From DASYTH01 sp035942955 (lineage in GTDB: Bacteria; Actinomycetota; Actinomycetes; Mycobacteriales; Pseudonocardiaceae), in the NCBI RefSeq assembly GCF_035942955.1, contig NZ_DASZCQ010000336.1, positions 1-64,000 on the forward strand: a DNA stretch of 64,000 nucleotides. The letters run 5' to 3'. Below the pieces are notes generated by a model, which worked only from the letters and a program-made list of their open reading frames with translations, made no database searches and was not told where the DNA came from. Position numbers and translations under genes: made by a program. Shown in pieces: positions 25,989 to 34,230 of this stretch (position 1 is the first letter of the stretch; each line of letters begins with the position of its first letter).

Positions 25989-27785
25989 CTATCCGATGGC
26001 GAGATGGTCGAGGTTCGGCCCGCCATTCGCCGTGGTGCCGGTGGCCCGGACGGTGTTGGCGCCGGCGGTGAGCGACGCGGTGACCGACCTGGTCTGCCAG
26101 GTGGTCCACGCGCCGGTGCCGGGGAAGGACAGCTCGTCGGCGGCAAGGGCGCCGTTGACCGTGATGTCCATCGGCCGGTTCGCGGTGGTGCCGTTGGCGA
26201 ACCGGAACGTCAGCGTGGCCGGCCCGGCCGCGGCCGCGGTGACCGTCCACTCGACATAGCTGCCGATCTCGTTGTCGGAGTTGACGAACCCGGTGCCGGT
26301 GAAGCCGGCGTGGTTGGCCTCCACCACACCGTGGAAGATCGTCGCGCTCTCGGCTTCGAACCGGTTCGCCTGCGGCGGCTCGGCGCCTGCGTTCGGCCCG
26401 ACGTCCGCGGTGGTCAGCGGCCGGCGCGGCGCGTTCCCCGGCACGAACTCGTCGGCGCCGACGTCCTTGAGGTCCGACCGGGTCTGCAGGTCGAAGTCCC
26501 GGCCGGCCCGCGGGACGTCGCCGGCCGCCGCGTTGATCGCCGGGCTGCCCGAGGAGAGCCGGTTCAACCCGCCCGGGTCGGTCACCAGCAACGGGTTCAC
26601 CACGCGGTACCCGGACGAGGGCGCGTTGCCGCCGGTGCCGGCCCAGACGATGTTGCCCTGCCAGGTGGTTCCGGTCGCCTCGTCGACGTCGAGCAGGCCG
26701 CCGGAGCCGCCGCCGACGAAGATGTTGTTGGCGAACGTGCACTGGTTCGGGCCCAGCCGGTCGGTGCCCTGACCCACCTGCAGCAGCGCGGTTCGGTTGC
26801 CCACCACCGTGTTGAACGCCACCACGACCCGGTCCGGCCGGGCGTGCGAGGTGGAGCCCGTCGTGTCGTCGGCGATGTCGCCGGAGCCGGCGATGATCTG
26901 CCCGGTGCCGCCCTGGATCACGTTGTTGATCAGCACGTGGTCGTTGTCGTAGAACCGGAGCCCGGCGGTGCCGCCGAGCATCAGGTTGCCCTCGACCAGG
27001 TTCCGGTTGCCGTGCCGCAGCACGATCGAGCCGCGGGTGTTGCGCAGCGTGTTGAACCGGACGACGTTGTCCGACGACTTCACCGAGATCGCCTCGGAGT
27101 CGCCGTCGGCGTGGTCGAACAGGTTGAACTCGACCGTGGCGAACGCCGAGGCGAGCTGGCGGAAGCTCAGGCCGAGCCGGATGGACTCGCCGCCGTTGGA
27201 TCCGTCGAAGGTGTGGTTGTGGAAGTAGTTGTGGTGGATCCAGGTCCGCTGCGCCATGTCGTCGCCGCCCGGCCCGGCGATCTGCAGGAACACGCCCTGG
27301 GTGCTCTTGTTCTGGAACGTGTTGTGGTCGACCTCGGCGTCGTTTCCGGTCACCGTCACCCAGTTCGTCCCGCCGGACAGCTGCACGACGTTGCGGGTGA
27401 ACCGGACGTGCTCCGAGCCGCCCGGGATCGTGATCGTGCCCGAGTGGGTGAACCGGAACCCTTCCACGACGACGAAGTCCGCGTTGGAGAAGGAGAAGCC
27501 CGAGGTGCCGCGGATCTCCGCGCCGCCGACGTTCTGCGCGGCCACGGTGATCGGCGCCGTGGCGGTGCCCGAGCGCCGCAGCGTGATCGAGCCCGATGTG
27601 GTGTACGTGCCGTCGACCAGCTCGATCCGGTCGCCGGCAACCGCCTGGTCCGCCGCCGACTGCAGCTGCGCGATCGACGACACGACGATCACCCTTGCCG
27701 GGGTGACGTCGGCGGGGACCGCCGCGGGTGCGGCGATCGTGAGGATCGCCGCACCCAGCAGGGACGCGACAGTCCGGTACCTCAT
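25989..27785 (-). CDS. Secreted polysaccharide lyase family 6 protein with CBM35
   Basis: 598 residues starting at ATG 27785, which overlaps the GH28 stop (ATGA). A signal peptide (MRYRTVASLLGAAILTIAAP) precedes a right-handed beta-helix of the PL6/chondroitinase-B type (about 30-450): VVSSIAQLQSAADQAVAGDR, GGTNWVTVTGNDAEVDHNTF, GSIVLRHGNRNLVEGN. The RHG with following N and the upstream GESIRLG are the conserved catalytic region of PL6. A CBM35 occupies about 470-597 (RFEAESATIFHGVVEANHAG to TANGGPNLDHLAIG). PL6 enzymes cleave alginate or dermatan/chondroitin by beta-elimination; the substrate here is unknown. Confidence 0.88.
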   Translation of the reverse strand: MRYRTVASLLGAAILTIAAPAAVPADVTPARVIVVSSIAQLQSAADQAVAGDRIELVDGTYTTSGSITLRRSGTATAPITVAAQNVGGAEIRGTSGFSFSNADFVVVEGFRFTHSGTITIPGGSEHVRFTRNVVQLSGGTNWVTVTGNDAEVDHNTFQNKSTQGVFLQIAGPGGDDMAQRTWIHHNYFHNHTFDGSNGGESIRLGLSFRQLASAFATVEFNLFDHADGDSEAISVKSSDNVVRFNTLRNTRGSIVLRHGNRNLVEGNLMLGGTAGLRFYDNDHVLINNVIQGGTGQIIAGSGDIADDTTGSTSHARPDRVVVAFNTVVGNRTALLQVGQGTDRLGPNQCTFANNIFVGGGSGGLLDVDEATGTTWQGNIVWAGTGGNAPSSGYRVVNPLLVTDPGGLNRLSSGSPAINAAAGDVPRAGRDFDLQTRSDLKDVGADEFVPGNAPRRPLTTADVGPNAGAEPPQANRFEAESATIFHGVVEANHAGFTGTGFVNSDNEIGSYVEWTVTAAAAGPATLTFRFANGTTANRPMDITVNGALAADELSFPGTGAWTTWQTRSVTASLTAGANTVRATGTTANGGPNLDHLAIG

Positions 27786-29665
27786 GGGACGTCCACGTAG
27801 TCCAGGTTCGGGCCGCCGTTGGCCGTGGTGGACACCGCCCGGATCGTGTTGGCGCCCGCGGTCAGCGCGGCCGTGATCGACTGGGTCTGCCAGGTCGTCC
27901 AGGCCCCGGTGGGGTTGAACGCCAGCTCGTCGGCGACGAGGGTGCCGTTGACGAAGATGTCCATCGGCCGGTTCACCGTCGTGCCGTTGGCGAAGCCGAA
28001 GCGCAGCGTCGCGCCGCCGGCCGCCTCCCGGTTCACCGTCCACTCCTGCACGCTGCCCACGGCGTTGGTCAGGTTGCAGAACCCGCTGCCGGAGAACCCG
28101 ACGTGGTTGGAGTCGATCGTGCCCTGGCAGGACCCGGTCTCGGCCTCGAAGCGGTTCGACGGCGTCGGCGGCGGGCAGGACTGGGTGGAGTCGGACGCGG
28201 TGACCCGCAGCGCTCCACCGGAGGTGTTGGCGCTGTCCCGCACGCAGTACCCGTTGACGGTCTGGAACCGCATGTCCTGCGAGCCGGCGCTGCGCTCCGC
28301 GCGGAACCGCTCGAAGACCACGGAGGAGTCGGTGTTGGCCGTCACCGCCGCCCGGGTGTCGCTCGAGACGAACTGCACCGAGCTGTCCACGAACCGGATC
28401 CCGTTGGCGTTGCGGATGTACCAGCCGTACGCCGGCCGGGTGCCGATGCTGTTCGGGTTGTAGTTGTTGGGGTCGTTGCTGGGCACCGAGGTCGACGTGG
28501 AGGTCGAGCCGCCGGGCACGGTCAGGTGCACGTTGGTGAACGTGACGTTGCTGATCTTGTTGTTGGCGCCGGACTCGCCCCACAGCGTGGCGGTGAAGTT
28601 CTCGCTGCTCTGCCCGGTCGAGGTGATGTTGTCGTAGGTGACGTTGGTGATCCGGCCGACGCCCGGGTTGTTGCCGCAGCGTCGCCTTGTCCCGACCTTC
28701 TGCATGATCGCCGAGCGCACGTTGGTCATGGTGATGTCCCGGTAGTGCACGTCGGAGATCACCGTGCCGTCCATGGACACCATGCCGAGGCCGGACTTGT
28801 TGGAGCCGTTGATGGTGATGCGTTCGAAGTGGTAACCGGTGAAGTCGCCGCAGGTCTCCGAGCCGAACATCAGGGCGTTGCAGCACACCGCGCCCAGGTG
28901 CGAGTCCGAGACGCGCACGTTCCCGTTGGGCAGCTTGGCGCCAAGCGCGTAGTCGCTCTTGAAGGCCAGCGCGTCGTCGTTGGCGGTGATGTTGGCGTTG
29001 GTGATCGTGACGTTGGTGGTGCTGATGACGTTCCAGCCGTCCCGGTCGCTGGCCGTGTCGATGCGCAGCCGGTCGGACACCACGTTGGTGCAGCCGTTGA
29101 TCAGCATGGCGAAGTGGCCGCCGCGGCGCAGGGTGAGCCCGTCGCCGACGCGCAGGCCGTTGCACCGGGTCAACGAGATGATCTTGTCGGCCTCGCCGTC
29201 GTCGGGGTTGCCGGTGATCAGGTGGCCGCCGCCGTCGATGACGCCGCCGCCGACGAAGCCGATGTTGGTCAGCCGGTCACCGAAGATCATCGCGTTGTGG
29301 AAGTGGCTGTGCCCGAAGTCCTGGAAGTCGTCGAACGGGTTGTCCTCCGGCTCGTCGTACTCGTCGTTGCTCGCGCCCCGGATGGTGGCCCCGGCGTCGA
29401 CCTGCAGGGTCACATTGCTCTTCATGTGAATCGTGTTGCGGGACTGGTAGGTGCCTGGCGGGAACTGGACGATGCCGCCACCCGCCGCGGCGGTGGCCGC
29501 GTCGATCGCCCGCTGGATCGCCGGGGTGTCGTTCGTGGATCCGTTCCCCGTGGCGCCGAAGTCACGCACGTTGAACGTGGCGGCCCCGGCCGTCCCGGGC
29601 GCGACCATGATCACACCGGCCGCGAGTGCCAGGATCGAGGCAAGGTTGATCACACGTCTGTGCAT
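27782..29665 (-). CDS. Secreted GH28-like beta-helix glycosidase with CBM35
   Basis: 627 residues from ATG 29665, preferred because AGGAG lies 7 nt upstream; ATG 29680 is in frame but without such a site. After a signal peptide (cleavage near GTAGA) comes the pectate-lyase-superfamily start TFNVRDFGATGNGSTNDTPA and a parallel beta-helix. The paired aspartates are in NITANDDALAFKSDY. The usual GHG of polygalacturonases is replaced by ALMFGSETCGD, as in GH28 enzymes with other substrates. CBM35 covers about 503-626 (RFEAETGSCQGTIDSNHVGF to ANGGPNLDYVDV). It probably trims pectic or rhamnogalacturonan-type chains. Second gene of the operon. Confidence 0.85.
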   Translation of the reverse strand: MHRRVINLASILALAAGVIMVAPGTAGAATFNVRDFGATGNGSTNDTPAIQRAIDAATAAAGGGIVQFPPGTYQSRNTIHMKSNVTLQVDAGATIRGASNDEYDEPEDNPFDDFQDFGHSHFHNAMIFGDRLTNIGFVGGGVIDGGGHLITGNPDDGEADKIISLTRCNGLRVGDGLTLRRGGHFAMLINGCTNVVSDRLRIDTASDRDGWNVISTTNVTITNANITANDDALAFKSDYALGAKLPNGNVRVSDSHLGAVCCNALMFGSETCGDFTGYHFERITINGSNKSGLGMVSMDGTVISDVHYRDITMTNVRSAIMQKVGTRRRCGNNPGVGRITNVTYDNITSTGQSSENFTATLWGESGANNKISNVTFTNVHLTVPGGSTSTSTSVPSNDPNNYNPNSIGTRPAYGWYIRNANGIRFVDSSVQFVSSDTRAAVTANTDSSVVFERFRAERSAGSQDMRFQTVNGYCVRDSANTSGGALRVTASDSTQSCPPPTPSNRFEAETGSCQGTIDSNHVGFSGSGFCNLTNAVGSVQEWTVNREAAGGATLRFGFANGTTVNRPMDIFVNGTLVADELAFNPTGAWTTWQTQSITAALTAGANTIRAVSTTANGGPNLDYVDVP

Positions 29666-29697
29666 CAGTCTGCTCCTCATGCAGGGTTGAGGACCGG

Positions 29698-31887
29698 CTA
29701 TCCGACAGCCAGGTGGTCCAGGTTGGGCCCGCCGGTCGCGACCGTCGACGTGGCCCTGATCGTGTTGTCACCGGCGTTGAGCGGCACGGTGATCGTGGCC
29801 GTGCCCCAGTTCGTCCAGGCCCCGGTCGGGTCGAACGCCAGCTCGTCGGACACCAGGGCGCCGTTGACCGTGATGTCCATCGGCCGGTTCGCCGTAGTGC
29901 CGTTGGCGAACCTGAGCGTGACGGCGGTCGAGCCGGCCGTGGTGGCGGGCACCGTCCACTCCGCGACGCTGCCGACCGCGTTGGTGAGGTTGCAGAACCC
30001 GGTGCCGGTGAACCCGGTGTGGTTGGAGTCGATCGTGCCCTCGCACAACCCGTTCTCCGCCTCGAAGACGGTCGGAGCCGGGCCACCGCCGCCCGCGTAG
30101 TCCGACGCGATCCACGCCTCGTCGATCCGCAGGCGCTGGAACCGGGTCGAGTCGCTGGACGCGGCATGGGTGTTGACCACCTCGAGCCGCACGTGCCTGG
30201 TGTTGCGCACCGGCAGGTCGATGACCGCCACGCCGCGGCGGCTCGGTAGCGTGCCGGTGGCGATCGGGCTGCCCCAGTTGGACCCGTCGCCGCTGACGTA
30301 GACCCGGTAGTCCCGGATCCGAGCCGACTGCTCGGTGTCCGACCTGGCGTAGGCGACCGAGTCCTCGCGCTGGTTGATCCCGATGTACTGCACCCGCTTG
30401 GTGGAGCCCAGGTCGAACCGCAGCGACACCGGCAGGGTCTTGTTGCTGTCCCAGTAGGTCAGGTAGCTGCCGTCCGCCGCGGCCGCCGCGCCGTGCCCGC
30501 TTGCCGAGGCGCTGGAGCTCATCGTGTAGGTCGACGGCGGGATGATGCCCTGCCGCCCGGCCGTGGTCACCCGGAACACCGTGTCGAACTGGTCCCAACT
30601 GGACACTCCGGTCAGCGTCAGGTTCCCGCCGCTCTGGGTGAACGAGACCGGTGTCCCGGTGCGGAAGTTGGTCACGCCGGTCACCCGGTAGCCGTTGTCG
30701 CGCAACCGCAGCGTGCTGCCAGACGGCCGGGTGATCACGTGGATGAAGTGCAGGTCGGGGTTGGTCTTGCTGATCGTGGTCACGCCGTGCGCGCCGTCGT
30801 TCCAGAACCCGGGCTTGAGACCGCCGAACATGTAGCCGCCGCCCTCGGTTCCGTTGATCGAGCCCCAGATCGCGTTGAGGTAGGTGTTGGCGAAGTTGTT
30901 GAAGGACTCCTGGTTGCTCGGGAACCGGCCGTTGACCTGCGCGGTCTCGGCCATCAGCGACTTGATCGAGGAGCCGGCGTTGGTGATGTACCGGCCGAGC
31001 GTGAGCCGCTGGTCCACGCTCGGGTTGGAGCCGTCGTACCACCAGGCCCCGCTGCTCGGCAGCTTGTAGTCGGCCTCGATCAGCCGCGGCGCCGCGGTGT
31101 AGACCGCCTGCGGGTAGTCGTAGGACGGGGACATGCCGGTCTTCTGCTCGTTGCTGATCATGTCCATGATCGGCGTGTCCTCGTTGTTGTTGCTCAGTGT
31201 CCACGTCGGACGCATTTGCCGGACGCGCTCGTAGAGGCCGTTGCGCTCCCAGTAGGCGTTGTCGTTGTCGATCCAGAACCCGGCCAGCTCGTTCTCGTCG
31301 TAGCGCTGCATGACCTCGACGAACAGGTCGTAGCTGAACTCGCCGAACCCGTCGCGGGTGTGCAGGTCGACCGAGTGGCCCTTGAAGTTGGAGTACGCCG
31401 AGGAGTTGAGCCAGCTCTGCCCGGACGGCAGGCCCTCGTTGAACCACTGCGGGTCGTCGGTCATGTAGAGGATCGTCTTGAGGCCCTGGGAGTTGGTGGC
31501 GTTGATCAGTTCCTGGAGGAAGTCCCGGTTCGTGCGGCAGCTTCCCGGGATCGCCGACGGCCATGGCCGGGCGTAGCCCAGCCGGCTGTGGAACGTGGCC
31601 AGCACGATGTACTGGGCGTGCAGCTTCTTCGCCTCGTTGACCCAGTAGTTGGCGTTCCAGCCGCCGTTGGTGACGTCGTTCTCCCAGCCGCTGCAGCTGG
31701 TGTGCTGCGGCGAGGTGCGCATGCCCCAGTGGATGAACAGCCCCGCCTGGGCGTTGCGCAGGAAGTCCTGGCGCGGATGTTGCAGCTCGGCTTGCGCGGG
31801 GACGGGGCTCAGCGCTATCAACGACCCGGCGGCCACCGCGAGCGCGGCCAGCCCAGCTCGGAGTCTCGCGCGGCAGCTGCCTCTCAT
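29698..31887 (-). CDS. Secreted GH29 alpha-L-fucosidase with discoidin and CBM35 modules
   Basis: 729 residues. A signal peptide (about 1-33) precedes a GH29 barrel (about 36-350): AQAGLFIHWGMRTSPQHTSC, then ELAGFWIDNDN with the likely nucleophile Asp207. A beta-sandwich follows, then an F5/8-type-C (discoidin) domain at about 455-595 (SLRFDLGSTKRVQYIGINQR to VRLEVVNTHAASSDSTRF) and a CBM35 at about 608-728. It releases alpha-L-fucose from plant or microbial glycans. ATG 31887 has a GAGGAGGAGG ribosome-binding site. It is the first gene of the five-gene operon, with a GntR/DasR-like site about 80 nt upstream. Confidence 0.9.
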   Translation of the reverse strand: MRGSCRARLRAGLAALAVAAGSLIALSPVPAQAELQHPRQDFLRNAQAGLFIHWGMRTSPQHTSCSGWENDVTNGGWNANYWVNEAKKLHAQYIVLATFHSRLGYARPWPSAIPGSCRTNRDFLQELINATNSQGLKTILYMTDDPQWFNEGLPSGQSWLNSSAYSNFKGHSVDLHTRDGFGEFSYDLFVEVMQRYDENELAGFWIDNDNAYWERNGLYERVRQMRPTWTLSNNNEDTPIMDMISNEQKTGMSPSYDYPQAVYTAAPRLIEADYKLPSSGAWWYDGSNPSVDQRLTLGRYITNAGSSIKSLMAETAQVNGRFPSNQESFNNFANTYLNAIWGSINGTEGGGYMFGGLKPGFWNDGAHGVTTISKTNPDLHFIHVITRPSGSTLRLRDNGYRVTGVTNFRTGTPVSFTQSGGNLTLTGVSSWDQFDTVFRVTTAGRQGIIPPSTYTMSSSASASGHGAAAAADGSYLTYWDSNKTLPVSLRFDLGSTKRVQYIGINQREDSVAYARSDTEQSARIRDYRVYVSGDGSNWGSPIATGTLPSRRGVAVIDLPVRNTRHVRLEVVNTHAASSDSTRFQRLRIDEAWIASDYAGGGGPAPTVFEAENGLCEGTIDSNHTGFTGTGFCNLTNAVGSVAEWTVPATTAGSTAVTLRFANGTTANRPMDITVNGALVSDELAFDPTGAWTNWGTATITVPLNAGDNTIRATSTVATGGPNLDHLAVG

Positions 31888-31964
31888 GATCCTCCTCCTC
31901 GAGGACAGAGATCCGATCTTTTACGCCTTGGGATCTGTACTGTACTCGGAGTGCGCCGGTAGAG

Positions 31965-31980
31965 AAAGGTATGGACCACT
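31965..31980. promoter_or_regulatory. DasR-like (GntR/HutC) operator candidate
   Basis: On the minus strand the sequence AGTGGTCCATACCTTT lies 78 nt upstream of the GH29 start. Against the Streptomyces dre consensus AGTGGTCTAGACCAST it agrees at about 12 of 16 positions, with the left half AGTGGTC intact. DasR controls chitin and GlcNAc genes in streptomycetes. No dasR gene is in the window, so this is suggestive only. Confidence 0.4.
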
Positions 31981-32025
31981 TATTCATGGGATCTTTCCCG
32001 CTGGACGAAACCCCTGGGGGTGAAA

Positions 32026-32081
32026 TGCCATGAAGGACTCCCTCCGGACGTCCCACGCCGGCGAAGGAGTCCTTCATGGCA
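32026..32081. terminator. Long inverted repeat after the GH5 gene, probable terminator
   Basis: TGCCATGAAGGACTCC (32026-32041) and GGAGTCCTTCATGGCA (32066-32081) pair perfectly over 16 bp around a 24-nt loop. It lies 56-111 nt past the GH5 stop on the minus strand and upstream of the GH29 operon, separating the two operons. The loop itself contains GGACGTCC, also self-complementary. Confidence 0.7.
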
Positions 32082-32136
32082 CTCGGCCGGGGTGCGGTTC
32101 GCCGCGCCAGCACGCCGCACCCCGACCTCGCCCTGC

Positions 32137-34221
32137 TCAGCCGGTCGGGAAGTTGTCCGGGGTGTTGATCCGATCCCGGACCCAGACTCCGGCCGGCTTC
32201 AGCGGTCCGGTGCCCGTGTAGGGACCGTTCGGGCAGGTGCCCTCCCGGAACACCGCGCCGGAGCGGAAGTCGTCGGAGTAGTTCCAGTTCACCCAGCTGA
32301 TCTTCTTGCTGGCCATCAGGTCGAGGTACTGCTGGGCCCGGGTGAAGTTGTTGCCACCGTCGCCGCTGGCGGTCTGGGTGCCGAACTCGGTGACGAACAT
32401 CGGGATCCGGTCGGCGGCCCTGGACAGCGTGTTGAGGTACTCGGTGCCGTGCGAGGCCGCGTAGAAGTGGAACGTGTACATGATGTTGCCGGCCCGGACC
32501 GGGTTGTTGATCACCTCGGTCTCGCTCGCGCCGTCCGACACGCCCAGCGACGACCACGCCCTGGTGCCCACCAGGATCGGGGTGTCCGGGTCGTTCTGCC
32601 GGATCACCGGGATCAGCTGCTCGGCGTAGCTGCGCACGGTCGACCAGGTCACCCCGTTGGGCTCGTTGGCGATCTCGTAGAGCAGGTTGTTCTTTCCGTT
32701 GTGCCGCTGGGCGATCTCGGTGAAGAACGTGCGCGCCCTTGACAGGTTGAAGTTCGGGTCGCCGGGGTCGAGCATGTGCCAGTCCACGATCGCGTACATG
32801 CCGCGGGCGGTGACCTGCTCGATGATCTGGTGCACCAGGTCGGTGAAGAACCGCGGGTTGGTCTCGTACCCGTCTTCCTGGATGTACATCGAGATCCGCA
32901 GCACGTCGGCGGTCCAGTTGGTGGCCAGCGCGTCCAGTGAGGCGTTGTTCACGCACTGGCGGTACCACTGCAGGCCGTGCGTGCTCATGCCGCGCAGCTG
33001 GATCGGTTGGTTGTGCTGGTTGCACAGCTTCGTGCCGCACACGTGGAGCTGGCCGTTGATCGCCACCGGGGTGCCGGTCGCGGCCGGCCGGGTCGTCCCG
33101 GTCACCGGGGCGCTGCGCGCGGACTCGTTGCCGGCGGCATCAAGGGCGGACACGGCGTAGGTGTGGGAGGTCGACGGCGCGAGCCCGCCGATCGTGGCGC
33201 TGGTGCCGGCCGGGCTGGCCACGACGGCCGAGCCCTCGTAGACCCGGTAGCCGACCACGCCGACGTCGTCCGTGGATGCCGTCCAGGACAGGGAGATGCT
33301 GCTCGACGTCGTGCCGGTCACGGTCAGGTTGGTCGGCACGGTCGGCGGCTGCCCCTCGTCGCCCGGCCCGATGTCGATCTTGTCGAGGTTGGGTCCCCCG
33401 TTGGCCGTGGTCGCGGTGGCGCGGATGGTGTTGCTGCCGGCGTTGAGGTTCGCGGTGATCACGCGGGTCTGCCACGTCGTCCAGGCGCCGGTGCCCGGGA
33501 AGGACAGGCCGGGCGCGACCACCGTGCCGTTGACCGCGATGCTCATCGGGCGGTCGGTGGTGGTTCCGTTGGCGTAGCGGAAGATGAGCGTCGCCGGGCC
33601 GGATCCGGACACGGTGAACTGGACCGAGCTGCCGACCACGTTGTCGTAGTTGACGAACCCGGTTCCGGTGAACCCGGCGTGGTTGGACTCGACCACGCCC
33701 TGGGTGATCGTGGCGCTCTCGGCCTGGTACTCGGCCGCCGGGGCCGCCACGTCGACGTCGAGGTAGTCCAGGTTGGGCCCGCCGTTGGCGGTCGTGGCCG
33801 CGGCGCGCACGGTGTTGCTGCCGGCGTTGAGGTTGGCGGTGATCGTGCGGCTCTGCCAGGCGGTCCAGGCGCCGGTGCCGGGGAAGGACAGGCTGGCCGC
33901 GGCGGTGGACCCGTTCACCGTGACGGTCAGCGGCCGGTCGGCCGTGGTTCCGTTGGCGTACCGGAAGGTCAGCGTGGCGGGGCCGGCCTGGGTGGTGCTG
34001 ACCGAGAACTCGACGAAGCTGCCGGTCAGGTTGTCGTAGTTGACGAACCCGGTTCCGGAGAACCCGGCGTGGTTGGACTCGACCACGCCCTGGGAGATGG
34101 TCGCCGACTCCGCCTCGTACCGCGTGGGCGCCGCCGCCGTGGGAGTCGGGGCGATGAGGCCGACCACCACCCCGGCGACCGCGGCGACGGGCAGGCTCAC
34201 CCGAAGCGTTCTCGATCTCAT
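32137..34221 (-). CDS. Secreted GH5 endoglucanase with two CBM35 and a FN3 domain
   Basis: 694 residues; ATG 34221 with GAGGAGG upstream. Order: signal peptide (to about 30), CBM35 (about 33-158), CBM35 (about 164-288), fibronectin type III (about 298-385, PTNLTVTGTTSSSISLSWTA) and a GH5 catalytic domain (about 392-690). In GH5, the acid/base is Glu520 in YEIANEPNG and the nucleophile Glu612 in MFVTEFGTQ; HMLDPGDPN and the MYTFHFYAASH segment also match endo-beta-1,4-glucanases of subfamily 2. It cleaves internal beta-1,4 bonds of cellulose or related glucans. It is second in a two-gene operon, 9 nt after the GH18 stop. Confidence 0.93.
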   Translation of the reverse strand: MRSRTLRVSLPVAAVAGVVVGLIAPTPTAAAPTRYEAESATISQGVVESNHAGFSGTGFVNYDNLTGSFVEFSVSTTQAGPATLTFRYANGTTADRPLTVTVNGSTAAASLSFPGTGAWTAWQSRTITANLNAGSNTVRAAATTANGGPNLDYLDVDVAAPAAEYQAESATITQGVVESNHAGFTGTGFVNYDNVVGSSVQFTVSGSGPATLIFRYANGTTTDRPMSIAVNGTVVAPGLSFPGTGAWTTWQTRVITANLNAGSNTIRATATTANGGPNLDKIDIGPGDEGQPPTVPTNLTVTGTTSSSISLSWTASTDDVGVVGYRVYEGSAVVASPAGTSATIGGLAPSTSHTYAVSALDAAGNESARSAPVTGTTRPAATGTPVAINGQLHVCGTKLCNQHNQPIQLRGMSTHGLQWYRQCVNNASLDALATNWTADVLRISMYIQEDGYETNPRFFTDLVHQIIEQVTARGMYAIVDWHMLDPGDPNFNLSRARTFFTEIAQRHNGKNNLLYEIANEPNGVTWSTVRSYAEQLIPVIRQNDPDTPILVGTRAWSSLGVSDGASETEVINNPVRAGNIMYTFHFYAASHGTEYLNTLSRAADRIPMFVTEFGTQTASGDGGNNFTRAQQYLDLMASKKISWVNWNYSDDFRSGAVFREGTCPNGPYTGTGPLKPAGVWVRDRINTPDNFPTG

Positions 34222-34230
34222 GAATCCTCC

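Noticed and set aside
22933..26742. A 1269-codon minus-strand frame across several genes
   Set aside because: Only the part from ATG 24312 (lyase) has family similarity. The remainder is Arg/Gln/His-rich shadow of the GH27 and PL6 genes.
32031..32221. Small open frame starting at the hairpin (MKDSLRTSH)
   Set aside because: It lies within the terminator inverted repeat, has no ribosome-binding site and runs antisense into the GH5 gene.
29768..33040. A 1090-codon minus-strand frame
   Set aside because: Shadow of the GH29 and GH5 genes; it spans the terminator hairpin at 32026 and has no recognisable domain.
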